From: an uncultured Mucilaginibacter sp.
Lineage (GTDB): Bacteria; Bacteroidota; Bacteroidia; Sphingobacteriales; Sphingobacteriaceae
Direction: 5' to 3'
DNA: 33,865 bases
NCBI RefSeq assembly: GCF_903913935.1
Contig: NZ_CAIWNH010000097.1
Span: forward strand, 1-33,865
Position 1 is the stretch's first letter; every line of letters begins with the position of its first letter. Of this stretch, positions 19,197-26,910 are shown piece by piece. A program made the translations under genes and the position numbers. The notes below the pieces were generated by a model. The model worked only from the letters and a program-made list of their open reading frames with translations. It was not told the DNA's origin and made no database searches.

Positions 19197-19219
19197 TAAA
19201 TTTGGTTTTGTAAACCAAA
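19197..19219 (+). promoter_or_regulatory. Possible promoter with overlapping palindrome upstream of GH27 gene
   Basis: TAAATTTG at 19197-19204 matches the Bacteroidota -7 box TAnnTTTG exactly, 44 bases before the GH27 ATG. It overlaps a palindrome, tttggttttgtaaaccaaa (19201-19219), an eight-base stem with a three-base loop, which could be an operator or a 5' mRNA hairpin. No good -33 TTG is seen, so the promoter call is tentative. Confidence 0.4.
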
Positions 19220-19248
19220 AAAACTTAGGCTGCTTTAATACCAATAAA

Positions 19249-20472
19249 ATGAAGGTAAACCCTGTAAAAAAAATCCTGCTGGCATCGTTGCTTTGCCTGG
19301 CCTGCTGCGGACAATTGTTCGCGCAAAAATTTGAGGAACTGGCCCAAACGCCCCCGATGGGCTGGAACAGCTGGAACACATTTCAAACGAATATTGACCT
19401 GCCCCTGTTAAAAGGAATGGTAGATACCTTCGTGTCTTCGGGAATGAAGGACGCGGGCTACACCTATTTTGTTTTGGATGATGGCTGGATGGCTATGCAG
19501 CGGGATATGGATGGCAATTTAGTAGCCGACCCCAAAAAGTTCCCCAATGGGATGAAGGAATTTGCAGATTATGTGCATTCAAAAGGCCTGAAGTTCGGCA
19601 TTTATAATTGCGCCGGAACATTGACCTGCGCAGGTTATCCCGGTACCCGGGGTTATGAATATCAGGATGCCCGCTTATATGCCTCATGGGGCGTGGATTA
19701 TTTAAAGTTCGACTGGTGCAATACTGACGGGATCAATGCGATTGAAGCGTACAAAACCATGAGCAAAGCCATCCGCGCGGCAGGCAGACCAATGATCTTC
19801 AGTTTATGCGAGTGGGGGCAGCACAAACCCTGGCGCTGGGCCAAAGATGTGGGCCAGTTGTGGCGGTCGACCGGCGATATTGGTGTCGGCTTTGAAAAAA
19901 ATATCAGCAAAGGCGACTGGACAGCGTTAAGTGTGCTATCGATACTTGACCAGCAGGATAGCATCCGCCAATATGCAGGTCCCGGTCACTGGAACGATCC
20001 CGACATGCTGGAAGTGGGCAACGGGATGAAGTATAATGAGGATAAGGCCCATTTTTCGCTATGGTGCATGCTGGCAGCGCCGCTGATGGCAGGTAACGAT
20101 CTGCGTAAAATGTCAGATCAAACCAGGTCTATTTTAACCAATAAAGAGCTGATCGCACTTGACCAGGATCCATTGGGTGTTGAAGCCTTTAGGTTTTATG
20201 CTTTTGACGGCATTGAAATATGGGTAAAGCCATTGGCCAATAACGAACTGGGTGTTTGCTTTTTAAATCGCTCCGGCAAGCCGCAAAAGGTAAGTTATGA
20301 CTGGAAAGACCACGTGATCAACGATGCGCTATCCAATACCAGTATTGATTTCAACCAAACAACTTACAAATTGCGCGACCTTTGGGCGAAAAAGGATCTA
20401 GGCACTACGGCAAAGCCTTTTAGCCAGGTAATTCCTGCGGATGATGTGGTGGTTATGAGGTTAACCAAATAG
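19249..20472 (+). CDS. GH27 alpha-galactosidase, exported
   Basis: Removes alpha-1,6-linked galactose side chains from galactomannan or its oligosaccharides. Signal peptide MKVNPVKKILLASLLCLACC...FAQ, probably cut after Gln26 (the C-C does not form a proper lipobox), so periplasmic or secreted. GH27 motifs are complete: TPPMGWNSWNTF, YFVLDDGWM, GIYNCAGTLTCAGYPGTRGY, DYLKFDWCN with nucleophile Asp155, LWRSTGDI with acid/base Asp210, PGHWNDPDMLEVGN, and HFSLWCMLAAPLMAGNDLR. A C-terminal beta-sandwich closes the protein at 407 aa, normal for bacterial GH27. It lies 70 bases after the GH51-like gene and 48 bases before the GH26 mannanase. Its presence argues that the target polysaccharide carries galactose. 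Alpha-N-acetylgalactosaminidase activity cannot be excluded but does not fit the locus. Confidence 0.95.
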   Translation: MKVNPVKKILLASLLCLACCGQLFAQKFEELAQTPPMGWNSWNTFQTNIDLPLLKGMVDTFVSSGMKDAGYTYFVLDDGWMAMQRDMDGNLVADPKKFPNGMKEFADYVHSKGLKFGIYNCAGTLTCAGYPGTRGYEYQDARLYASWGVDYLKFDWCNTDGINAIEAYKTMSKAIRAAGRPMIFSLCEWGQHKPWRWAKDVGQLWRSTGDIGVGFEKNISKGDWTALSVLSILDQQDSIRQYAGPGHWNDPDMLEVGNGMKYNEDKAHFSLWCMLAAPLMAGNDLRKMSDQTRSILTNKELIALDQDPLGVEAFRFYAFDGIEIWVKPLANNELGVCFLNRSGKPQKVSYDWKDHVINDALSNTSIDFNQTTYKLRDLWAKKDLGTTAKPFSQVIPADDVVVMRLTK

Positions 20473-20485
20473 GCTTTTTTGGCCC

Positions 20486-20493
20486 TATGTTTG
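20486..20493 (+). promoter_or_regulatory. Possible -7 box upstream of GH26 gene
   Basis: TATGTTTG matches TAnnTTTG exactly, in the 48-base GH27-GH26 spacer, 27 bases before the ATG. No clear -33 element. It would let the mannanase be made apart from the rest of the module. Confidence 0.35.
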
Positions 20494-20520
20494 TTATTTT
20501 AATTTTATATCGAATAATTA

Positions 20521-21633
20521 ATGAAGAAAATACAAATCTTATGCTGCATCATCTTGTTTAATTCGTGCGCAAAGGGACAATTATTTGGACCAAGCGACCG
20601 GCGGGCAACTGCCGAAACGCGGGAATTGTATTACAGTATGCAGCGCATAGCCGATGGAGGTATTTTGTTTGGGCACCATGACGATACCGGCTACGGTGTT
20701 AACTGGAAGTACGAGAAGGATAGTTCCGACGTAAAAAGCATTACAGGATCATACCCTGCAATTTATGAATGGGACCTTTCAAAAATTGAGCACGACAGTA
20801 TCAATGATATCAATGGCTTTCCGTTTGCCGTGCAAAAGCAAAGGGTGAAAGAAGCTTATGAACGCGGCGGCATCAATACCTATTGCTGGCACATGGATAA
20901 CCCAACCAACGGCAAAACTGCCTGGGACACCAGCAGGCGTACCGTTGCTGATCTGATTCCGGGTGGCGCTTTCCACGATGCTTATGTGCAATACCTGGAT
21001 AAAGCGGCGAGTTACCTTGCAGATCTGAAAGGAAATAATGGCGAGCAGATCCCGATGCTGTTCAGGCCGTTTCATGAACTTACGGGAAACTGGTTCTGGT
21101 GGTGTAAAAATACCTGTACCCCCGATGAGTTTAAAACCTTGTGGCGCTTTACCATTGATTATATGCGCAATACCAAAAAGCTGCACAATTTACTCATCGT
21201 TTATTCGGTTTCGGATTTCAACTCGGAAGCCGATTTTATGGAGCGATATCCCGGCGATGGATATGTTGATTTTGTGGGCTTCGATAATTATTGCTTTGCC
21301 AATACTGCAGTTTATGCAAAGAACCTGGATAAACGACTGGCGCTGCTGGATGTGATAGCCGCCAAACATCGTAAATTATCCTGCCTTGCCGAAACCGGTT
21401 ATTTAAATATCCCTCAAACAGATTGGTGGACGAATGTTTTGCTGCCTGTTATCTCCAAATACAAAACATCCTATGTACTGATCTGGCGCAATGCCGGTAC
21501 GGAGCAATATTATGCCCCTTACCCCGGACAGAAAAGCGCCGAGGATTTTAAAAAGTTTTCGGAGGATCGTCATTTGATCTTTCAGAACCGTTTAACTCCG
21601 TTGTCGGTTTACGGGGAGCAATCAGGGAAGTGA
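20521..21633 (+). CDS. GH26 endo-beta-1,4-mannanase lipoprotein
   Basis: Cuts the mannan backbone, mostly releasing mannobiose in related Bacteroidota enzymes. The 370-aa product has a short signal peptide with a lipobox-like LFNSC (Cys16), so it is probably an outer-membrane lipoprotein. GH26 blocks: GILFGHHDDTGYG, YPAIYEWDL, GGINTYCWHMDNP, MLFRPFHELTGNWFWWC with acid/base Glu186, DFVGFDNY, and CLAETGY with nucleophile Glu291. The His-Glu pair in RPFHE and the WFWW subsite are typical of mannanases rather than of GH26 xylanases or lichenases. Last gene of the catabolic module; no terminator hairpin with a T-tract follows, only a palindromic repeat. Whether it faces the outside or the periplasm cannot be told. 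Confidence 0.95.
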   Translation: MKKIQILCCIILFNSCAKGQLFGPSDRRATAETRELYYSMQRIADGGILFGHHDDTGYGVNWKYEKDSSDVKSITGSYPAIYEWDLSKIEHDSINDINGFPFAVQKQRVKEAYERGGINTYCWHMDNPTNGKTAWDTSRRTVADLIPGGAFHDAYVQYLDKAASYLADLKGNNGEQIPMLFRPFHELTGNWFWWCKNTCTPDEFKTLWRFTIDYMRNTKKLHNLLIVYSVSDFNSEADFMERYPGDGYVDFVGFDNYCFANTAVYAKNLDKRLALLDVIAAKHRKLSCLAETGYLNIPQTDWWTNVLLPVISKYKTSYVLIWRNAGTEQYYAPYPGQKSAEDFKKFSEDRHLIFQNRLTPLSVYGEQSGK

Positions 21634-21647
21634 TGGGATGTTTGAAG

Positions 21648-21668
21648 GTTGTAATGTTGGAAAGTTGA
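21648..21668. repeat. Left copy of a 21-bp repeat flanking the ynfA-like gene
   Basis: These 21 bases (core gtaatgttggaaagttg) recur exactly as the reverse complement at 22395-22415, so the repeated pair brackets the nested palindrome and the ynfA-like gene. Confidence 0.8.
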
Positions 21669-21693
21669 ACGGTGTTGCGGCCAGCCGGAATGG

Positions 21694-21940
21694 GCAGGGA
21701 AATCGCTTTAAATACGCAAAACACGAGGTAATCTGTGCTGAGGAGAAATTCACAAGCTATTCATGCCCCGTTAGGGACTACCTGTTTGTAGAAAAAGAAA
21801 TCTAAACAAAATATTACCCCGTCAGGGGTTACCCATTCGCAAAGGGTAGCCCCTGACGGGGCAATTGCCTGGCGGGTAACGAATGCTACAAACAGGTAGT
21901 CCCTAACGGGACATTCGCTTTTTAAACGCGATTTCCCTGC
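21694..21940. repeat. Nested three-layer palindromic repeat element
   Basis: Three inverted repeats lie one inside another. Outer: 21694-21712 with 21921-21940 (gcagggaaatcgctttaaa and its complement, one extra base on the right). Middle: 21767-21791 with 21886-21910, 25 bases, perfect. Inner: 21817-21834 with 21844-21861, 18 bases with one mismatch, nine-base loop. The whole could fold into one long hairpin in DNA or RNA. It holds no gene and looks like a REP/MITE-type composite, following the GH26 gene. Confidence 0.8.
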
Positions 21941-22015
21941 GGCAATGACCTGGTTTAAAATCGATTTAAATTTATATGTATCTTAAAGCCGCCTAACAAG
22001 TGGCTTGTTGTTGGA

Positions 22016-22345
22016 ATGAATATTGTAAAATCGTTAGGGTTATTTGTGCTGGCCGGCTTGTGCGAGATTGGCGGCGGTTATTTGGTTTGGCTTTGGTTAA
22101 AATCGGACAAACCATTGTGGTATGCGATTTTGGGAGGCTTGATATTAGTCCTTTACGGCGTTGTCGCCACGCTGCAAACCAGCAACTTTGGGCGGGTGTA
22201 CGCTACTTACGGCGGCATCTTTATTGTAATGGCGTTGCTGTGGGCCTGGAAAGTGGATGGCTTTAAACCGGATAAATGGGATTTGATAGGGGCCGGAATA
22301 GCCCTGATTGGTGTTTGTATGATTATGTATATGCCGAGAAAATAG
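22016..22345 (+). CDS. YnfA/UPF0060-family small membrane protein
   Basis: A 109-aa inner-membrane protein with four hydrophobic helices and the UPF0060 signature blocks [17 protein letters not shown] (about 13-29), [21 protein letters not shown] (in parts, about 47-67) and [17 protein letters not shown]. The family is related in size and topology to small multidrug resistance transporters; E. coli YnfA itself has a poorly defined role. Full length with an ATG start; another frame runs across the same bases but lacks any family likeness. It stands alone, bracketed by inverted copies of a 21-bp repeat, with no functional link to the mannan locus visible. Confidence 0.88.
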   Translation: MNIVKSLGLFVLAGLCEIGGGYLVWLWLKSDKPLWYAILGGLILVLYGVVATLQTSNFGRVYATYGGIFIVMALLWAWKVDGFKPDKWDLIGAGIALIGVCMIMYMPRK

Positions 22346-22394
22346 GAATTCTATTTGCGTGACAAACAACAAACAACAAAAACATTACAACCTT

Positions 22395-22415
22395 TCAACT
22401 TTCCAACATTACAAC
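22395..22415. repeat. Right (inverted) copy of the 21-bp repeat flanking the ynfA-like gene
   Basis: Exact reverse complement of 21648-21668. It lies in a pyrimidine-rich stretch of related phrases (acaacctttc, ccaaccttccaacat) between ynfA and the carbonic anhydrase gene. Confidence 0.8.
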
Positions 22416-22484
22416 GTTCTACCCCTCCAACCTTCCAACATAAATTGTATTTTTACAGCCGAACAAACTACCCTGTAAAAGAAA

Positions 22485-23150
22485 ATGTGCGCAAAAATTG
22501 ACGATGACCTGAATGAACTTGACCCTTTGTACCAAAGTTTGCTGGAGGGGAACAAGCAATTTATTAAAGATTCATTAAAAATAGATTCAGAATATTTCAC
22601 CAAGCTGGCGAAGGGACAGGCGCCGCCGGTATTATGGATCGGTTGTGCTGATAGCCGCGTGCCGGCTAACCAGATAACCAATACCGCCCCGGGAGAAATA
22701 TTTGTACACCGCAACATCGCTAACATGGTGATCCACTCGGATATGAATATGCTTTCTGTGCTGGATTATGCCGTAAATGTTTTAAAGGTAAAGCATGTGA
22801 TCGTAACCGGCCATTATGGCTGTGGCGGGGTTATTGCTGCCATGGGTAACCAGCAATTCGGGTTGATAGACAACTGGCTCAGGCACATCAAAGACGTTTA
22901 CCGCCTTCATGCCGCCAAACTCGATGCCATCGCAGATATGGATGAACGCTGCGACCGTCTGGTAGAATATAACGTGATTGAAAATGTGCGGAATCTCTGC
23001 AAAACCTCTATCGTGCAAAATGCCTGGAAGATCGGCCAGCCCGTAGGCGTGCACGGTTGGGTATATAGCCTTAAAACCGGCGTCATTACTGATATGAAGG
23101 TAAGCGCTTACGACAATGCCAATATGGATAATGTGTTTAAGTTTAAGTAG
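22485..23150 (+). CDS. Beta-class carbonic anhydrase
   Basis: Catalyses the reversible hydration of carbon dioxide to bicarbonate in the cytosol. The 221-aa protein has the three zinc ligands Cys54 (in GCADSRVP), His110 and Cys113 (GHYGCGGV), and the Asp56-Arg58 dyad; HRNIANMV is also conserved. The two-residue His-Cys spacing is the usual one. No signal peptide. A TATTTTTA stretch about 30 bases before the ATG is near the -7 consensus. It converges on pruA, with only a 68-base spacer that is an inverted repeat. Full length, no anomalies. Confidence 0.95.
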   Translation: MCAKIDDDLNELDPLYQSLLEGNKQFIKDSLKIDSEYFTKLAKGQAPPVLWIGCADSRVPANQITNTAPGEIFVHRNIANMVIHSDMNMLSVLDYAVNVLKVKHVIVTGHYGCGGVIAAMGNQQFGLIDNWLRHIKDVYRLHAAKLDAIADMDERCDRLVEYNVIENVRNLCKTSIVQNAWKIGQPVGVHGWVYSLKTGVITDMKVSAYDNANMDNVFKFK

Positions 23151-23215
23151 TTCATAGTTGATGGTTCACGGCAATTTTTGCAGCTGCCATGAACCATGAA
23201 CTATCAACCATGAAC
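23150..23215. repeat. Inverted repeat between convergent carbonic anhydrase and pruA genes
   Basis: The 19 bases at 23150-23168 (gttcatagttgatggttca) match the reverse complement of 23197-23215 at 17 of 19 positions. The repeat fills the whole gap between the two stop codons. It could serve as a two-way transcription stop, or be a REP-type repeat; there is no T-tract on either strand. Confidence 0.6.
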
Positions 23216-23218
23216 CAA

Positions 23219-24856
23219 CTATACTTCTTTCCCCAAAAAAGGATACCTGTAATCTTTTGGCGGATCAAATGTCTCTTTTATCGTACGTGGCGATACCCAG
23301 CGTAAAAGGTTGATCATGGAGCCGGCTTTGTCATTAGTGCCTGACCCCCTGGCGCCGCCAAAAGGTTGCTGGCCCACTACGGCACCGGTTGGTTTGTCGT
23401 TAATATAAAAGTTTCCGGCTGCGTTGCGTAATTTGTAGGTTGCTTCGGCTATTGCGTATCGGTCCTGCGATATAATGGCACCTGTTAAGGCGTAGATAGA
23501 TGTTTTGTCGACAATATCCAGCACCTTGCTAAAGTCCTTATCTTCATAAACATAAATGGTAAGCACCGGGCCGAATAATTCCTCGCACATGGTCACATAG
23601 TACGGATCGTTCACTTTTATCACAGTTGGTTCAATAAACCAGCCCTGGCTTTTATCATAACTGCCGCCGGCAACAACTTCTACTTCTTTATCTGCTTTGG
23701 CAGCATCAATATATTTGGCGAGTTTATCAAAGGAAACTTCGGAGATCACCGCATTGATGAAATTACCAAAATCCTCAACCGGACCCATTTTAAAGGAGGC
23801 GATGTCACGCTGGATATTCTCTTTCACTGCCGGCCACAAGGAAGCGGGGATATAGGCCCTTGAAGCGGCAGAACATTTCTGTCCCTGGTATTCAAATGCA
23901 CCGCGAACCAATGCTGTACTTACCACGTCAGCATCGGCGCTCGGGTGCGCTAAAACAAAGTCTTTACCACCTGTTTCGCCCACAATCCGCGGGTAAGTTT
24001 TGTATTTATGGATATTGGTGCCGATAGTTTGCCAGATATTCTGAAAAACTTTGGTTGAACCGGTGAAATGGATACCCGCAAAATCAGGATGGTTAAAGAT
24101 CACCTCGCCTGCAACCGGGCCGTCAACATAAATTAAATTGATCACGCCATCAGGTAAACCAGCTTCTTTAAATACCTGCATAATCACATTAGCGGCGTAG
24201 ATCTGGGTGTAGGCAGGTTTCCAAACCACCACATTGCCCATCATGGCAGCAGATGCCGGCAGGTTGCCTGCAATGGCAGTAAAGTTAAAAGGGGTTAAGG
24301 CAAATATAAAGCCTTCCAAAGGGCGTTGTTCCACCCGGTTCCAAACACCTTTGCCGGATACGGGGGGCTGTTGTTTATAGATTTCGGACATGTACTCCAC
24401 GTTAAAACGCAGAAAATCGATCAGCTCACACGCGGAATCGATTTCAGCCTGGTAGGCATTTTTTGACTGTCCCAGCATGGTGGCCGCATTTATCGTAGCA
24501 CGGTAAGTACCTGAAAGCAGTTCGGCAGCTTTTAAAAATATAGCCGCGCGCTGTTCCCAGGGCAGGTTTTCCCAATCGGCTTTGGCGGCCAGGGCTGCGT
24601 CAATTGCTGACTTTACATGGCTGGCGTCACCTTCGTGAAAAGTAGCTAATAAATGTTTGTGGTCATGCGGCGGGCGGATTTCCAGCTTTTTGCCGGTCCG
24701 TATTTCCTTACCGCCGATATACATGGGTATATCTGTTTGTTGGGCGCGGGCCTCATCCAAAGCAGCTTTAAGCGCTGCCCTCTCCACACTGCGCGGGCCG
24801 TAATTCAATACAGGCTCGTTCTGCGGTGCAGGAACGTTAAAAAATCCTTTAAGCAT
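23219..24856 (-). CDS. pruA: L-glutamate gamma-semialdehyde (1-pyrroline-5-carboxylate) dehydrogenase
   Basis: Second step of proline breakdown: oxidises glutamate semialdehyde to glutamate with NAD. The 545-aa protein is of the stand-alone P5C dehydrogenase type (not fused to proline dehydrogenase). Visible: N-terminal PVLNYGPRSVERAALKAAL, the Rossmann-side FNFTAIAGNLP and VVWKP blocks, GIHFTGSTKVF, catalytic Glu294 in VGETGGKDF, nucleophile Cys328 in YQGQKCSAASRAY, and C-terminal NDKPTGAVVGQQPFGGARGSGTNDK (cited in part). Cytosolic. Its own promoter is likely, given a TAnnTTTG box 20 bases upstream. The proline dehydrogenase gene is not in the window. Confidence 0.96.
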   Translation of the reverse strand: MLKGFFNVPAPQNEPVLNYGPRSVERAALKAALDEARAQQTDIPMYIGGKEIRTGKKLEIRPPHDHKHLLATFHEGDASHVKSAIDAALAAKADWENLPWEQRAAIFLKAAELLSGTYRATINAATMLGQSKNAYQAEIDSACELIDFLRFNVEYMSEIYKQQPPVSGKGVWNRVEQRPLEGFIFALTPFNFTAIAGNLPASAAMMGNVVVWKPAYTQIYAANVIMQVFKEAGLPDGVINLIYVDGPVAGEVIFNHPDFAGIHFTGSTKVFQNIWQTIGTNIHKYKTYPRIVGETGGKDFVLAHPSADADVVSTALVRGAFEYQGQKCSAASRAYIPASLWPAVKENIQRDIASFKMGPVEDFGNFINAVISEVSFDKLAKYIDAAKADKEVEVVAGGSYDKSQGWFIEPTVIKVNDPYYVTMCEELFGPVLTIYVYEDKDFSKVLDIVDKTSIYALTGAIISQDRYAIAEATYKLRNAAGNFYINDKPTGAVVGQQPFGGARGSGTNDKAGSMINLLRWVSPRTIKETFDPPKDYRYPFLGKEV

Positions 24857-24876
24857 AAATTGTCAGTTACTACCGG

Positions 24877-24884
24877 CAAAGATA
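24877..24884 (-). promoter_or_regulatory. pruA -7 promoter box
   Basis: On the minus strand TATCTTTG matches TAnnTTTG exactly, 20 bases before the pruA ATG, with a TTTA about 20 bases further up in the place of the -33 element. Confidence 0.55.
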
Positions 24885-25028
24885 GTGCTTAATGTGGAGA
24901 TTTTAAATGTAGGGATATGCAGATTACGCGGGATTGACAGAAGGAGATGGTGAACAGGTTTTGGGTATTTTAATCTGTCAATCGATAACGAAGTATTTAT
25001 ACAGGAAAAGTACAGCGGAGTATGCATG

Positions 25029-26016
25029 TTATTCCAAATTTATTTCATCTTCAATATTATTTTTATATTCATTTCTTAATGTTATCCTACTTAATAATGG
25101 GTTGAAAAGTGGGGCAGGGTATTTTGTAAGCGCAATAAGAAGATACTTACCCAAAACTTGATGCCGAAAATCATTTTTCGTTTTGATTGTTTTATCGAAT
25201 AAACTTAAAGTTTGTTGAGAAGGATATTTAGCGAGGGTCTGATATAAGTTTCTCCATTTTGGATAACTATAATATTTTCGCCCCCAATCATTTTTAAAAA
25301 TCTTAACCAGGTAAGGGTAAAACGAACTATCGGGAAATACTTTTGCTGCATCGATCCCGTAATCTTCTGTTTCATTTCTATCAAACAGGGTGCTGATTAA
25401 ATTAATGTCGGTTTTGATATTATACTTAGCTATAGCTACTATCGCAATTGGATAGTTCTCTTCTATGGCAATTTTTTTTAGTTGTTTATAATATTGTTGT
25501 TCAGGTTTTAAGTTTTGTATGAACTTGTATTTCGCCCTTAACTTTATGTTTTTATTGTTAAATAGAATACTGTCAATGGTGTTTTTTTGAATAGGGTTGG
25601 CTGGAAAACTGTTTAGAAAATAGTCGCCCACCATTGTTGTTACACCGACGCAGTTGTCCAAAGTATGAATGTAAGTAGTATCGTTTAAATGTTTTAAAAC
25701 TATTGGAAATGTTAATTGAAAATCCCGGAACAGTAAAGCTTTAAAAGCATAGCATCGCACAACAGCATTTTCATGTGATGTAAGAGATTGCAATTCGTCA
25801 ATGGCAGATTGGACTATATAATTTTTTGAACCTATCCCACTGCTCTGAATCTGAACCAGAATAACCGATTATTGGACCATCTAATACATTGTAATCGGCG
25901 ATTTCTTTTACTAAAGCATGTATTTCGGGGCGAATGTTTTGGCTATATGCGTTAGCGATCAATAATGGGGATATAAGTGTCCAAATAGAAAGTGTTATGT
26001 TCCTGAAAAATTGCAT
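25029..26016 (-). pseudogene. Secreted HEAT-repeat-like protein gene broken by a frameshift
   Basis: Two adjoining minus-strand frames make one protein. The first (26016 down to 25798) has a signal peptide (MQFFRNITLSIWTL...NAYSQ) and the segment IRPEIHALVKEIADYNVLDG. The second continues in another frame with DELQSLTSHENAVVRCYAFKAL, a helical HEAT-like repeat, to a stop at 25029. Removing one base from the six-T run at 25822-25827 joins them as ...DRFKNYIVQSAIDELQSL..., a 328-aa protein with no break. Proteins with this N-terminal segment and alpha-helical repeats are common, uncharacterised, in Bacteroidota. It could be a true pseudogene, a slippage-controlled gene, or an assembly error in a homopolymer. 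Base content is more A+T-rich than in the flanking housekeeping genes. Confidence 0.75.
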
Positions 26017-26306
26017 TATACGTAACTTGATAGAACTGTGAGTAGATTAATAGGGTGCTTGCTTTGTAATACTATAAGCGAACTTGATGGGTAATTATTG
26101 TATTAAAAGTATTATATTTCTAACCAGATGTTTTTAGATGTGAATATTTTCAACTTCTTGTAAAAAATGCGGTCCAATATATTTACTTGATGATTGATTT
26201 GTAAATACAAAGGTTACCGTGGTTGAAAAAGCTTCTTATAAGCTGGATTTTTGATATACATTAGTTCAGATTTTAACTTAAATTACACCGACTTAACCCA
26301 AAAACC

Positions 26307-26852
26307 ATGAAGCTGCTAACCCTAACAGCGTTGATCTTTCTATCTCTTGATTCTTACGGGCAAAAAGACAGTGCTGCTAAGGATATCCGTTTTAAAATAG
26401 TTGAATACATTAATGGAAATCTTTATAGAAAAAGGATTGAGGCTATTGATACTGTTGGTTTAATGGGAAAAACAATAGATTTATATTTCTACAGGAAACA
26501 CTTTTATATACCCTATTACCTCCCTGATCAATTTGTTGATCGTCGGTATAAAAATGAAACGATAATTAAGTCGGATAGCAATGCCTCTGCTGTTATAAAA
26601 AAAATAATATCATTTACTTATGACAGCCTATCAAGGATAGTCAGCTATAGCAATTCGGGATGTATAATTTGCAATTATCTTCCGTATAGTTATCATTTTA
26701 GTTATAACCAGGCCGGAAAAATTAAACGAATTACGAGCATAATTAACACGAAAGAAAAATTTAAAATATACTACGATAAAAAAGGGAACATACAACGGCT
26801 TGATTACTTGATGTTTGACAAACTGGACACACAAATTATCAGGATAAATTAG
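26307..26852 (+). CDS. Secreted hypothetical protein with YD-like repeats
   Basis: Not recognised as a named family. The 181-aa product starts with a signal peptide (MKLLTLTALIFLSLDSYGQ) and ends with three spaced motifs of the form tyrosine-(D/N)-x-x-G/S-(R/K)-I: YDSLSRIVSYS (about 110), YNQAGKIKRITS (about 133) and YDKKGNIQRLDYL (about 153). These resemble the YD repeats of RHS-type wall proteins, here in a very short form. A Cys pair (CIIC) lies between the first two. A+T-rich like the neighbouring HEAT-like gene. Its role is unknown; small periplasmic or cell-surface YD proteins are frequent in Bacteroidota. Confidence 0.65.
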   Translation: MKLLTLTALIFLSLDSYGQKDSAAKDIRFKIVEYINGNLYRKRIEAIDTVGLMGKTIDLYFYRKHFYIPYYLPDQFVDRRYKNETIIKSDSNASAVIKKIISFTYDSLSRIVSYSNSGCIICNYLPYSYHFSYNQAGKIKRITSIINTKEKFKIYYDKKGNIQRLDYLMFDKLDTQIIRIN

Positions 26853-26910
26853 AACCATGCTCCTTCCCGAGGGAACTGTCTTTTATAAATAAGCCTGATA
26901 ATTCTTATAT

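Larger units (their letters stand above)
21634..22015. other. Intergenic region between GH26 and ynfA-like genes
   Basis: Almost wholly occupied by the 21-bp repeat and the nested palindrome. The last 75 bases, which include TAAATTTA at about 21965, may hold the ynfA promoter, but the box is one base off consensus. Confidence 0.5.

Noticed and set aside
22000-22266. Alternative 88-aa frame overlapping the ynfA-like gene
   Set aside because: The 109-aa frame has the UPF0060 motifs and four membrane helices; the other is a frame shadow.
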